Source: Pseudomonas sp. GM80 | GTDB taxonomy: Bacteria; Pseudomonadota; Gammaproteobacteria; Pseudomonadales; Pseudomonadaceae | Direction of reading: 5' to 3' | DNA: 64,000 nt | Assembly: GCF_000282515.1 (NCBI RefSeq) | Contig: NZ_AKJD01000064.1 | Span: 1-64,000 of the forward strand | Shown: positions 25,596 to 33,666 of the stretch, one piece after another | Numbering within the stretch: position 1 is the stretch's first letter | Layout: every line of letters begins with the position of its first letter | Notes under the pieces: model-generated | The model's input: only the letters and a program-made list of their open reading frames with translations | Databases searched by the model: none | What the model was told of the DNA's origin: nothing | Made by a program: the position numbers and the translations under genes

Positions 25596-25976
25596 TCAGG
25601 CCTTGGCGGCCATGGCGGTGACTTCTACGCGCATGCCTTCAACGGCCAGGGAGGCTACGCCAACGGCGGCGCGTACCGGCCATGGTTTGGCGAAGAAGCG
25701 CTTGTACACTTCGTTGAACGCAGCGCGGTCGGCCATGTTGGTCAGGTAGATGGTCAGGTGCATCACGCGGTCCATCGAGCTGCCGGCGCGCTCCAGGGCA
25801 ACCTTCAGCGCTTGCAGCGTGCATTCGCTTTGCAGGGTGATATCGCCCAGTTCCAGGCTGCCATCGGCATGGGTCGGAATCTGTGTGGACATCATGATCC
25901 CGTTGAACGTGGTGACGTCCGAAGAGATGGAGTCCGCGTCCGGATCGGGAGTGAACGTGATGTCTTGGTTGGCCAT
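25596..25976 (-). CDS. RidA-family protein
   Basis: A 126-residue cytoplasmic protein of the YjgF/YER057c/UK114 fold. It keeps the arginine (Arg102 in WPVRAAVGVASL) needed to bind the carboxylate of reactive imines, unlike the paralogue at 14903. Also visible are LQSECTLQALKVALERAGSS and DRVMHLTIYLTN. It likely hydrolyses reactive enamine/imine intermediates. AAGGGA precedes the ATG. It is divergent from the alpha/beta hydrolase. Confidence 0.87.
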   Translation of the reverse strand: MANQDITFTPDPDADSISSDVTTFNGIMMSTQIPTHADGSLELGDITLQSECTLQALKVALERAGSSMDRVMHLTIYLTNMADRAAFNEVYKRFFAKPWPVRAAVGVASLAVEGMRVEVTAMAAKA

Positions 25977-26114
25977 GGGTGATCCCTTGTGTGAGCGACT
26001 AAGAATCGCGCCAGTTTACAGATTCATCACCGACATGGCCCGTTTCGGCAATCGGCACCATACTTTTGCGCGGTATTGGCAAACGATCTTCTCTTTCCAG
26101 ACAGGAGCAGGGCC

Positions 26115-26813
26115 ATGAGCAACAAACCGACGATTGTGCTGGTTCACGGATTCTGGGGCGGCGCCGCGCATTGGGGCAAAGTCATCCTCGAGTTGGCGGG
26201 CAAGGGTTACACCGACCTTCACGCTGTGGAAATGCCGCTGACGTCCCTCGCCGACGACGCCGAACGCACGCGCAAAATGATCGCGCAACAAAGCGGCCCG
26301 GTGCTGCTGGTCGGGCACTCCTACGGTGGCGCCGTGATCACCGAGGCTGGTAACCAGCCGAATGTGATTGGGCTGGTGTACATCGCCGCGTTTGCCCCGG
26401 ACGCAGGCGAAAGCCCTGGCGGTCTCACCCAGCAGCATCTGCCGGCCGCAGCGCCCAATCTTGAACCGGACAGCGACGGCTTTCTGTGGCTGAAGGCCGA
26501 TAAATTCCACGAAAGTTTTTGCCAGGATCTGACGGCGGAAGAGGCGCTGGTCATGGCCGTCACCCAGAAGGCGCCGGTGGCCAGCACCTTTGGCGATCCA
26601 ATCAGCAATCCCGCCTGGAAGAGCAAGCCGTCGTGGTATCAGATCTCCACGCAAGACCAAATGATCCACCCGGACAACCAGCGGCAGATGTCGGCGCGTC
26701 TGGGCGCGAAAAAAATCATCACGCTGGACGCCAGTCACGCTTCGCTGGCGTCCCGTGCCGCTGAAGTGGCCGCGTTCATCGATGAGGCCGCCACGGCTGC
26801 ACAGAAGGTCTAG
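26115..26813 (+). CDS. Alpha/beta hydrolase
   Basis: 232 residues from ATG 26115, with AGGAGCAGGG upstream; an in-frame ATG at 26076 is less likely. The oxyanion motif LVHGFWGG (9-16), nucleophile elbow GHSYGG (Ser69) and a C-terminal catalytic histidine in LDASHASL mark an alpha/beta hydrolase of the small esterase/MenH-like group. There is no signal peptide. The substrate is unknown. It converges on a glutathione transferase gene with seven bases between the stops. Confidence 0.87.
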   Translation: MSNKPTIVLVHGFWGGAAHWGKVILELAGKGYTDLHAVEMPLTSLADDAERTRKMIAQQSGPVLLVGHSYGGAVITEAGNQPNVIGLVYIAAFAPDAGESPGGLTQQHLPAAAPNLEPDSDGFLWLKADKFHESFCQDLTAEEALVMAVTQKAPVASTFGDPISNPAWKSKPSWYQISTQDQMIHPDNQRQMSARLGAKKIITLDASHASLASRAAEVAAFIDEAATAAQKV

Positions 26814-26820
26814 CGCTTGA

Positions 26821-27432
26821 TCAGACTGGCTGCGTCGCCGCTTCTGCCGACATGGCCGCAAGGACGCTGGGCCGGGCGGCGATGCGCTGCATGTAGGCAG
26901 CAAGCGCAGGCCAGTGTTCGATGTCGATGTTGAACGTCGGCAGCCACGTCAGCACGGTAAACAGATAGGCGTCAGCCACCCCGAAGGTGCCCATCAGGTA
27001 ATCCTGATCAGCGAGCGTGCGGTTGAGGTAGTCCAGGCGCTTGAACAGCTTGTCCTGGAAAATCGTTTTGACCGTGGGTGGAATCTGCGCATTGAACAGC
27101 GGTGCGCTGGCGCCATGAATTTCCGTGCTGATGAAATTCAGATGTTCCTGCAAGCGTGCGCGCTCCCAGGTGCCGTTTGCCGGAGCCAGCGTGTTGCCGG
27201 GGACTTGATCGACGAGGAACTGCACAATCGCCGGGCCCTCCGTCAATACTTCGCCATTGTCCAACTGCAAGGCTGCGACGTAACCCTTGGGGTTGATCTC
27301 GCGGAAGTCGCGACCATCGGCGGTGCGTTTGCTTTGGTTATTGACGCGAACCAGCTCGAAGGGCAGACCCAGTTCCCGCAGCACAATGTGCGGCGACAAC
27401 GAGCAGGTCATCGGGGCGAAATACAGTTTCAT
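26821..27432 (-). CDS. gstA: Beta-class glutathione S-transferase
   Basis: A 203-residue cytoplasmic transferase. The N-terminal thioredoxin fold begins MKLYFAPMTCSLSPHIVLRE, with Cys10 in the place of the active-site cysteine of beta-class bacterial enzymes. INPKGYVAAL and the LTEGPAIVQFL motif form the glutathione site, and an all-helical C-terminal domain follows. AAGGAAG precedes the ATG. It is divergent from a LysR regulator gene, which may control it. Confidence 0.9.
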   Translation of the reverse strand: MKLYFAPMTCSLSPHIVLRELGLPFELVRVNNQSKRTADGRDFREINPKGYVAALQLDNGEVLTEGPAIVQFLVDQVPGNTLAPANGTWERARLQEHLNFISTEIHGASAPLFNAQIPPTVKTIFQDKLFKRLDYLNRTLADQDYLMGTFGVADAYLFTVLTWLPTFNIDIEHWPALAAYMQRIAARPSVLAAMSAEAATQPV

Positions 27433-27524
27433 GGCGCTTCCTTGTTGAGGGCAGGCCGTCAGAATCTATTGCCGCCGCAGGATTCGCAAAGGTCATTTAT
27501 GCTGCTAGCGTATGACAAAATCTC

Positions 27525-28430
27525 ATGAGTGCGGATTTCTCCATGGTCGCCGGACTGCCTTCTTTGAATGGTTTGCGAGCTTTTGAATGCGCCGCCCGCC
27601 ATATGAGTTTTACCAAAGCCGCTGAAGAGTTGAACGTCACGCAAACCGCCATCAGTCATCAGATTAGTCGACTCGAAGACGAGTTGGGCGTGCAACTGTT
27701 TCTGCGGCTCAAGGAGGGGCTGACGCTCAGTGAGCACGGGCAGGCTTATTTGCCCGGCGTTCGCGCCGCGTTTCATGAACTGCGCTATTCGACGGAGCAA
27801 TTGTTGGCGTCGTCTAACAACAGCGTGCTGACCATCAATACGTTGGTGTCGGTGGCATCGAAGTGGTTGCTGCCGCGACTGCCGTCGTTCCAGCAGGCGT
27901 TTGCCGATATCGATGTGCGTGTCAGCGCCTCCACTGACCTGGTGGATTTTCGCAAGGGCGGCATTGATGCGGCAATTCGTTATGGGCGGGGCGACTGGAA
28001 GGGCTTGCGCGCCGATTTTCTGATGTCTGACGAGATTTTTCCGGTGTGCAGCCCGGCATTGCTCAACGGCGCAAAAGCCTTGAGCGTGCCGGCGGATCTG
28101 GCCCATCACACCCTGCTGCAAGTCAGTGGCGTGACCGCTGATGACTGGGGCACTTGGCTCAGTGCAGCTGGTCAGCCCGCACAATTGGCCGCTGGACCTC
28201 GGTTGACTTTCGACCTGGCGATGATGGCGGTGCAGGCTGCGATTGACGGGCAGGGCGTGTGTATCGGGCGTTCGACCTATGTGGATGATGACCTGCGCGC
28301 AGGTCGTCTGGTGGCGCCGTTTGATCTGCGCTTGCAAGACGATCTGGGCTTCTATCTGGTAACACCCCGTGAAACCGCAGAGACGAAAAAGATCGTGGCT
28401 TTCAGGACTTGGCTGTTGGCGCAGCGGTAA
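27525..28430 (+). CDS. LysR-family regulator (GcvA-like)
   Basis: A 301-residue regulator. The helix-turn-helix reads MSFTKAAEELNVTQTAISHQ (about 27-46) and the wing SRLEDELGVQLFLRLKEGLT. SLNGLRAFECAARHMSFTKA is typical of the GcvA branch. An ATG at 27543 (Met7) is an equally plausible start. It is divergent from gstA across 92 bases, so that gene is the likely target. Confidence 0.87.
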   Translation: MSADFSMVAGLPSLNGLRAFECAARHMSFTKAAEELNVTQTAISHQISRLEDELGVQLFLRLKEGLTLSEHGQAYLPGVRAAFHELRYSTEQLLASSNNSVLTINTLVSVASKWLLPRLPSFQQAFADIDVRVSASTDLVDFRKGGIDAAIRYGRGDWKGLRADFLMSDEIFPVCSPALLNGAKALSVPADLAHHTLLQVSGVTADDWGTWLSAAGQPAQLAAGPRLTFDLAMMAVQAAIDGQGVCIGRSTYVDDDLRAGRLVAPFDLRLQDDLGFYLVTPRETAETKKIVAFRTWLLAQR

Positions 28431-28565
28431 AACAGCGGGGCTTCTGTATAAGCGGGTGAACAAGCAGTTCCAAACCTTCAGTGCGGTAGGTTGATTGCAC
28501 GGGTGACTCGCAGATGGCACCAGCGTCTATGCAACTCTGTGGTTCAGAAGTAATAAGGACATTAC

Positions 28566-28799
28566 GTGTTTCGAACAGCCATTCTGCTGGCCCTGATCAA
28601 TTTGAGCGGTTGCGCCGCGACCGCCACGCGCATGGATTACATCCATCGATGCCCCTACATCGGCGTTCGCTTTGATTGGTGGCTAGTTGAAATTTCCAAC
28701 GGCACAGTGATTCCCTTTGTTCTAATCGACGCGCCGTTTTCCTTGGTAGTCGATACGCTGTTTTATCCGTTCGAGTATCAGTACAGTTGCAATCTCTGA
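28566..28799 (+). CDS. Small lipoprotein, YceK/YidQ-like
   Basis: A 77-residue secreted lipoprotein with GTG start and AAGGA five to six bases upstream. The lipobox is LSGC (Cys16). The body ends with a hydrophobic IDAPFSLVVDTLFYP block, the hallmark of the small YceK/YidQ family of unknown function. The paralogue at 29684 shares the end motif and the leader GAAGTAATAAGGA. Confidence 0.78.
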   Translation: MFRTAILLALINLSGCAATATRMDYIHRCPYIGVRFDWWLVEISNGTVIPFVLIDAPFSLVVDTLFYPFEYQYSCNL

Positions 28800-28814
28800 A
28801 CGCATCGCACGGGC

Positions 28815-29024
28815 TTAATGCAGCGTGACAACCCTGCGACTCTCGCCAATGCGGATTCTGTCGAGCGCCCGGTTCAATGCATCAAGGGCGTCGAGCAGTG
28901 ATTTGGCTTCGGCTTCACGACCGTCGCCCCAAAGACGTTCGGCCATTTTGTTCAAGGCCTGGATGGAGCGCTCTATGTCAGCCGCCGTGGCGGCCTCTTT
29001 ACTGACGGGCTGTTTCTTCGTCAT
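28815..29024 (-). CDS. Small helical protein, unknown function
   Basis: A 69-residue charged protein with two predicted amphipathic helices (DIERSIQALNKMAERL and AEAKSLLDALDALNRALDRI). AAGGA lies seven bases before the ATG. No family is recognised and no signal peptide is present. It is divergent from the NADAR gene. Confidence 0.62.
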   Translation of the reverse strand: MTKKQPVSKEAATAADIERSIQALNKMAERLWGDGREAEAKSLLDALDALNRALDRIRIGESRRVVTLH

Positions 29025-29069
29025 TCGTGAATCCTTCTTACATCAACACTAGTCGCCGAGGAGGCATCA

Positions 29070-29615
29070 TTGCACGACTCTAAATATCTGGACGATCTTT
29101 GCAGCCGGTTCAATGCGGGAGAACCCCTGGAGTTTGTTTTTTTCTGGGGCCACCAACGCAGTAAAAAAGGCGTCAGCGCTTCGTGTTTCAGCCAATGGTA
29201 CGAAGCCGAATTCACCGTCGACGGGCAACGCTACCTGACCGCCGAGCATTTCATGATGGCTGAGAAAGCCGCGCTGTTTGGTGACGAGGACATTCGCGCG
29301 CAAGTACTGCAGGCGCCGACGCCCAATGCCGCCAAAGCTCTGGGTCGCAAAGTGCGCGGGTTCAACGAGCAAGATTGGCTGCAACAGCGTTATGCGATTG
29401 TCGTGCGGGCCAACCGTGCGAAGTTTGCGCAAAACCCTGAGTTGAATGCGTTTCTCAAGGACACGGGTTCACGGATTATTGTCGAGGCCAGCCCGGTTGA
29501 CAGCATTTGGGGCATCGGCCTGACCAAGGACGATGAACAGGCCAATGATCCTAATCGGTGGAAGGGGCTGAACTTGCTCGGGTTTGCACTTATGCAAGTG
29601 CGTGACGAGAACTGA
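29070..29615 (+). CDS. NADAR domain protein (YbiA-like)
   Basis: A 181-residue cytoplasmic protein from a TTG start with GAGGAGG nine bases upstream. The signature FYWG-like FVFFWGHQ block, CFSQWYEAEFTVDGQRYLTAEHFMM (abridged: SQWYEAEF and LTAEHFM) and the C-terminal WGIGLTKDDE are characteristic of NADAR N-glycosidases. These act on ADP-ribose-type or riboflavin-pathway intermediates; members occur both in housekeeping (YbiA) and in defence contexts. An N-terminal extension of about 20 residues compared with YbiA is present. Flanked by two paralogous small lipoproteins. Confidence 0.88.
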   Translation: MHDSKYLDDLCSRFNAGEPLEFVFFWGHQRSKKGVSASCFSQWYEAEFTVDGQRYLTAEHFMMAEKAALFGDEDIRAQVLQAPTPNAAKALGRKVRGFNEQDWLQQRYAIVVRANRAKFAQNPELNAFLKDTGSRIIVEASPVDSIWGIGLTKDDEQANDPNRWKGLNLLGFALMQVRDEN

Positions 29616-29683
29616 TCGGTCAGGTGACTTGCCGCTTGCAGTAGCGTCTACAGCCAACACACTGGAAGTAATAAGGAAGTTAC

Positions 29684-29893
29684 GTGCTAAGGAAGTTCTT
29701 GTTGATTGTGGCCATCTCGCAATTGAGTGGCTGCGCATGGATAGCTGCCAATGCCCTCAGTCCCATTACCTGCTTCAACGGCACGAAAGCCGAGTTCGAA
29801 GACATGATGCCCTTGGTAGGGCCGCTGATTATTATCGACTTGCCCTTTACCCTGGTGGCCGACACGCTTTCGGTGCCGGCGTGTTTGATGTAG
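29684..29893 (+). CDS. Small lipoprotein, YceK/YidQ-like (paralogue of 28566)
   Basis: A 69-residue lipoprotein with GTG start. The lipobox is LSGC (Cys17) and the C-terminus has IDLPFTLVADTLSVP, closely matching the IDAPFSLVVDTLFYP of its upstream paralogue. The leader GAAGTAATAAGGAAGTTAC is nearly the same as before the first copy, so a small segment was duplicated with its expression signals. Confidence 0.78.
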   Translation: MLRKFLLIVAISQLSGCAWIAANALSPITCFNGTKAEFEDMMPLVGPLIIIDLPFTLVADTLSVPACLM

Positions 29894-29908
29894 GCCTGCT
29901 CTGGCGGG

Positions 29909-30271
29909 TTACGCGTCCGGTGGCACATCGTCCACGGTGATCGGGTCACCTTTATGTAACGCAGAACATTGGGCGGAATTGTAGATGCCAACGAGCACCA
30001 CGTCCTGATCGTGTCTGGACATTGATTTCAGATTCCACTTGGCCTTGATTTCGTCGTGCATCTGCTTTGTTTCGGCCACTGATGGCTTGTAACCGCTCTT
30101 GGCCGATGCCCAATTGGCGTGGTCAGCGATCACGTCAATCATCTGCGGCTTTCCCACCAACTTGGCGGTCATTGAGCACTCGAGGATATTTTTTATTTCC
30201 TGTTTGCCGGCATCATCCGAACACGCAGTGAGTAAACCTGCCGAGGCCAGGACGATAAGTAGTCTTTTCAT
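29909..30271 (-). CDS. Putative lipoprotein, unknown function
   Basis: A 120-residue protein with lipobox LTAC (Cys17) after a short hydrophobic signal. The mature part is hydrophilic with two more cysteines (about 32 and 102) that could form a disulfide. AAGGAAG lies six bases before the ATG. No known family recognised. It converges on the small lipoprotein at 29684 with 15 bases between them. Confidence 0.72.
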   Translation of the reverse strand: MKRLLIVLASAGLLTACSDDAGKQEIKNILECSMTAKLVGKPQMIDVIADHANWASAKSGYKPSVAETKQMHDEIKAKWNLKSMSRHDQDVVLVGIYNSAQCSALHKGDPITVDDVPPDA

Positions 30272-30429
30272 GCGGGTCTTCCTTGAGAGGTGGACAGGAT
30301 GGCGTTACCGTCCTGCTGGCTTAGTCGCGTTGGGTATCGGCGTGTTGTCGTCGAACTTGATTTTGCGGGTTGAAAAATCATCCCCATTGCCTTCAGCTCA
30401 TTGCCGAACGACGCGAAGATTCATTTCTT
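30272..30429. other. Intergenic stretch upstream of lipoprotein
   Basis: 158 bases with no gene, followed by the REP element and then about 106 more bases to the 30629 start. Presumably holds the promoter of the minus-strand lipoprotein. I see no further signal. Confidence 0.4.
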
Positions 30430-30522
30430 TGTAGGAGCTGTCGAGTAAAACGAGGCTGCGATCTTTTGATCTGGTCTTTAAAGATCAACGTCAAAAGATC
30501 GCAGCGTGCCGCAGCTCCTACA
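30430..30522. repeat. REP/REPIN palindrome
   Basis: Arms TGTAGGAGCTG and CAGCTCCTACA; inner GCTGCGATCTTTTGA and TCAAAAGATCGCAGC. Left arm carries an extra TCGAGTAAAACGAG. Same family as the elements at 1, 2356 and 25490. Confidence 0.87.
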
Positions 30523-30628
30523 GGTGGGCGAGTACGTCATTCCAGGCCTTGACGACGGAAACCGTCCGGTGCGGTGAAAAGGCGTTTTACGTTAAGCTGC
30601 GGACTTTATCAGCAAAGGGAGTTGAGTC

Positions 30629-30874
30629 ATGTTCGCGCGAATCATTGTCGGTGTTTTGATCGGCCTGGCAGCCGGTCTGTTTCTGAGTGGAAAGTTTACC
30701 TTCGAGGAAAAGACGCATCAGATCATCAAGGTTTTTATCGCCATTGTTGCCATCGCCTTTATCGCTTCTTCTTTCATGTTCGGCGCAATGTTCGGGGTGC
30801 TGGCGGTAATCGAGATTGCCGGTGGTTACTTTGCGTACACCAAGTTGGCGCAAGGGCGCATAGAGAAGTCGTGA
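30629..30874 (+). CDS. Small inner-membrane protein, unknown function
   Basis: An 81-residue protein with three hydrophobic segments (IIVGVLIGLAAGLFLSG, IIKVFIAIVAIAFIASSFMF and GVLAVIEIAGGYFAYT). GGGAG lies about seven bases before the ATG. No family is recognised. It lies just upstream of the 50-residue gene at 30948 on the same strand. Confidence 0.72.
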   Translation: MFARIIVGVLIGLAAGLFLSGKFTFEEKTHQIIKVFIAIVAIAFIASSFMFGAMFGVLAVIEIAGGYFAYTKLAQGRIEKS

Positions 30875-30947
30875 AGTCTCTTGGGCCGCAAGCTGGCGAA
30901 CATCAGCGATGCTACAGTTCTACCTCCAATAGCGAAGGAATCGCACA

Positions 30948-31100
30948 ATGGCAGTGAAAACGTTTGTCTTCCGCCTGAAAACCAAGAGCGGCAACGGCAT
31001 GAGTAATGTGCTGCAGAACGGCACCGATCAGAGAGACGCTGAGCGCAAAATCCTCGAGAAATATCCCGGCGCAACCATTCGCGAAGTCCGCCAGCAGTGA
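30948..31100 (+). CDS. 50-residue conserved-looking small protein
   Basis: A short gene of 51 codons (50 residues) starting MAVKTFVFRLKTKSGNGMSN and ending IREVRQQ. GAAGGAA lies eight bases before the ATG and a strong hairpin follows the stop at once, which supports a real transcription unit. The protein is basic, with predicted strand-loop-helix layout. Function unknown. Confidence 0.65.
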   Translation: MAVKTFVFRLKTKSGNGMSNVLQNGTDQRDAERKILEKYPGATIREVRQQ

Positions 31101-31101
31101 T

Positions 31102-31137
31102 GATAAAGCCCAGCCACTGGCTGGGCTTTATCGTTTG
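31102..31137 (+). terminator. Terminator hairpin after the 50-residue gene
   Basis: Fourteen-base perfect stem GATAAAGCCCAGCC / GGCTGGGCTTTATC (31102-31115 with 31119-31132), loop ACT, then GTTTG. The T-run is short but the internal A/T edges of the stem lengthen it. It could work in both directions. Confidence 0.75.
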
Positions 31138-31285
31138 TACTAGGTCGATGCGACATTCCCCGCTGTCTGTTGCGTAGCGGTACACATCAATAAAAAACAA
31201 AGCAGCACCGCACTGCGTCTCGCCTCATCGTGACGTATCCACTCAGTGCAAAGGGTCACGGCGCTACAATCGTTTCCTTTTTTCC

Positions 31286-31933
31286 ATGGATTGGCAGATG
31301 AAAAGCCTGGAAGACTTGATAGACAACCACGACAGCGCCTTACCGCTCGTGAAAGACATGTTGGCCGAAGCCACCCGCGATCATCAGTTGCTGCCGCCGT
31401 CCGCCGATAACGCAAGAGTATTGTTCGCGCTGCAGGTCACGACGAGATCAACGTTGGGCGCCATTGCTTACGAGACGGGCGGTTTATTGATCGACCATGG
31501 ATGGTTGCGCGTACTGGGTTCCGGGCATCGGCAATTATCGCGCAATCTCGCAGACTGGAACGATGGCCGTGGGCAAGGGTATTTGCTGGTCGCCGATGAT
31601 GCCGTTGGCGGGTTCTTTGCCATCAATGGTGGCGGGCTGGGTGATGACGTGGGCGCGATGTATTACTGGGCTCCCGACACCTTGCAGTGGGAACCGTTGG
31701 AGATCGGTTACAGCGACTTTCTTGGCTGGGCCTTGAGCGAGCGCATTGCCGACTTCTACGACGGTTTGCGTTGGACGGGCTGGCAGGATGACTTGCAGGC
31801 ACTGAGCGCCGATCAATGTTTTTCCTTTTTCCCGTTTCTTTGGACGCAGGAAGGCTCTATCGAAAAGAGCCGTCGTACGAGGGTCGATGTCATTGAGCAG
31901 TTTGAAATGAATGTCGCAGCGAAAGAGGGTTGA
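31286..31933 (+). CDS. DUF2625-family protein
   Basis: A 215-residue cytoplasmic protein. The GWLRVLGSGHRQLSRNLADW block, GYLLVADDAVGGFFAINGGG and YYWAPDTLQWEPLEIGYSDF are typical of the DUF2625/SMI1-like small bacterial family of unknown function. Starts ATG at 31286; ATG 31298 (Met5) is an alternative. A good terminator follows at 32045. It stands alone. Confidence 0.78.
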   Translation: MDWQMKSLEDLIDNHDSALPLVKDMLAEATRDHQLLPPSADNARVLFALQVTTRSTLGAIAYETGGLLIDHGWLRVLGSGHRQLSRNLADWNDGRGQGYLLVADDAVGGFFAINGGGLGDDVGAMYYWAPDTLQWEPLEIGYSDFLGWALSERIADFYDGLRWTGWQDDLQALSADQCFSFFPFLWTQEGSIEKSRRTRVDVIEQFEMNVAAKEG

Positions 31934-32304
31934 AATCAGCCTGGTGCAAAGACCTTTCCTGAAACGGCATGGTTGGTGTTCTTTCCGACTATCAGCCTGA
32001 TCGTATCGACAGTTTCGTCGAGTTCCGAACGCCTGATTCTCTATCGGCCCATGAAGCTTTTTGTCATGGGCCGTTTTTGTTGGGCGGCTCGCAAGCCCAC
32101 TGTCTACTCCCGCCCCTGTCTGCCAATCCCCCCTTCAAAAAACACCTCATAAAAAAAACCGATACCTGCTTAAGGATTTCCCAGAGGCGGGGCAGGCACG
32201 TGCGGCCTTAGAGTCACGCCAACGCTCGACAGGCGTTGCCTGTCTACTGACTGCCTCAATGCCTCAGTCTGTCGGGCACTTCACAACAATAAGAAGGTGC
32301 AAGC
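31934..32304. other. Intergenic region and gallate-cluster promoter region
   Basis: 371 bases. The first half ends the DUF2625 gene with a terminator at 32045. The second half precedes galT. It contains a perfect inverted repeat GACAGGC-GTT-GCCTGTC at 32227-32243 that could be an operator or hairpin. I see no gene here. Confidence 0.5.
32045..32078 (+). terminator. Rho-independent terminator
   Basis: Ten-base stem CGGCCCATGA / TCATGGGCCG (32045-32054 with 32064-32073) followed by five T. Ends transcription of the DUF2625 gene. Confidence 0.85.
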
Positions 32305-33642
32305 ATGCGTAACGAAACGGTCGACATCAAGGCGTGGATCGACAACCGGCCGGTTGGCCGCTATCAGTGGCTGATCATGGGGCTGTGTTTTTTCATTGTG
32401 CTTTTCGATGGCTTCGACGTGGCAGTGATGGGCTTTATCGCACCTTCGCTGATCCAGGAATGGGGCCTGTCGAAAGCGGCGTTCGGCCCGGTGATGAGCG
32501 CCGGTATGGTTGGACTGGCGATCGGCGCCCTGACCGCCGGCCCTTACGCCGATCGGCTCGGCCGTAAAAAGGTACTGCTGACGGCAGTGACTGGCTTCAG
32601 CGTGTTGAGCCTGCTCTGCGCTTTCGCTCGCAATCCTTACGAACTGGCAGCCCTGCGCTTGCTTACCGGCGTGGCATTGGGGGCGGCATTGCCCAACACC
32701 ACCACGTTGCTTGCCGAATATTTGCCGCAGCGTAATCGGTCGTTGTTCATCACGATCATGTTCACCGGTTTCAACATGGGCTCGGGATTAGGCGGGTTTC
32801 TCGCGGCGTGGCTGATTCCCCATCACGGCTGGCAGTCGGTGTTGCTCGCTGGCGGGATGCTGCCGATGTTGCTGCTGCCGCTGATGTGGTTGCTGTTGCC
32901 GGAGTCGGCGCGTTTTCTGGCTGCGCGCAATGCCCCCGCCAGCCAGATCGCCAAGGTATTGAACAAGCTGGGCGGTACGTTCAGCGCGGCGACGACATTC
33001 GTTATCGCCGAACCGCAGGCACAACAGAAAGCCCCGCTGCGGTTGTTGTTCACCGAGCAATATCGCTTTGGCACGCTCGCGCTGTGGGCGACGTACTTCA
33101 TGGGTTTGCTGGTGATCTACCTGACCATGGGCTGGATGCCGACCCTGCTGCGCGAAGGCGGTCTGTCCATTGAACGCGCCGCGACCATCACCGGCCTGTT
33201 CCAGATTGGCGGCACCGTCGGTGCCATTGTGGTTGGCTGGGCGATGGATCGACGCAATCCGAATGCGGTGATTGCTACGTCTTATGCGTTGGGCGGCGCT
33301 TTCATCCTGCTGCTGGGTGCGTTCAGCCTCGAATCCAGCCTGCTGGCGTTCGGTGTGGTAGCCGCAGGTTTCTGCATGAGCGGAGCGCAAACCGGCCTCA
33401 ATGCATTCGCGCCGGGCTACTACCCGACGGACTGTCGTGCCACCGGCGTCAGCTGGATGCTGGGTATCGGTCGCTTCGGGGCTATCTTTGGTTCACTCAT
33501 CGGTGGTGCGGTGCTCAGCCTCGGGCTGGGTTTGCCGCTGCTGTTCGCGCTGTTGAGTGTGCCGGCCTTTATCGCCGCACTGGCGATCCTGGCCAACGGT
33601 CATGCACGGCGCCGAGTCAATCGGGCCTTGCTGGCGCATTAA
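32305..33642 (+). CDS. galT: Gallate transporter, MFS aromatic acid:H+ symporter
   Basis: A 445-residue inner-membrane protein with twelve hydrophobic segments. It carries the AAHS family marks: LFDGFDVAVMGF in the first helix, GPYADRLGRKKVLL in the 2-3 loop, the later WAMDRRNP loop and DCRATGVSWMLGIGRFGAI in the second half. This fits PcaK-like transporters; its position directly before gallate dioxygenase identifies it as the gallate importer GalT of the P. putida gal cluster type. GAAGG precedes the ATG. Confidence 0.9.
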   Translation: MRNETVDIKAWIDNRPVGRYQWLIMGLCFFIVLFDGFDVAVMGFIAPSLIQEWGLSKAAFGPVMSAGMVGLAIGALTAGPYADRLGRKKVLLTAVTGFSVLSLLCAFARNPYELAALRLLTGVALGAALPNTTTLLAEYLPQRNRSLFITIMFTGFNMGSGLGGFLAAWLIPHHGWQSVLLAGGMLPMLLLPLMWLLLPESARFLAARNAPASQIAKVLNKLGGTFSAATTFVIAEPQAQQKAPLRLLFTEQYRFGTLALWATYFMGLLVIYLTMGWMPTLLREGGLSIERAATITGLFQIGGTVGAIVVGWAMDRRNPNAVIATSYALGGAFILLLGAFSLESSLLAFGVVAAGFCMSGAQTGLNAFAPGYYPTDCRATGVSWMLGIGRFGAIFGSLIGGAVLSLGLGLPLLFALLSVPAFIAALAILANGHARRRVNRALLAH

Positions 33643-33666
33643 TCTTTTTCGACAAAGGAACTCGTT

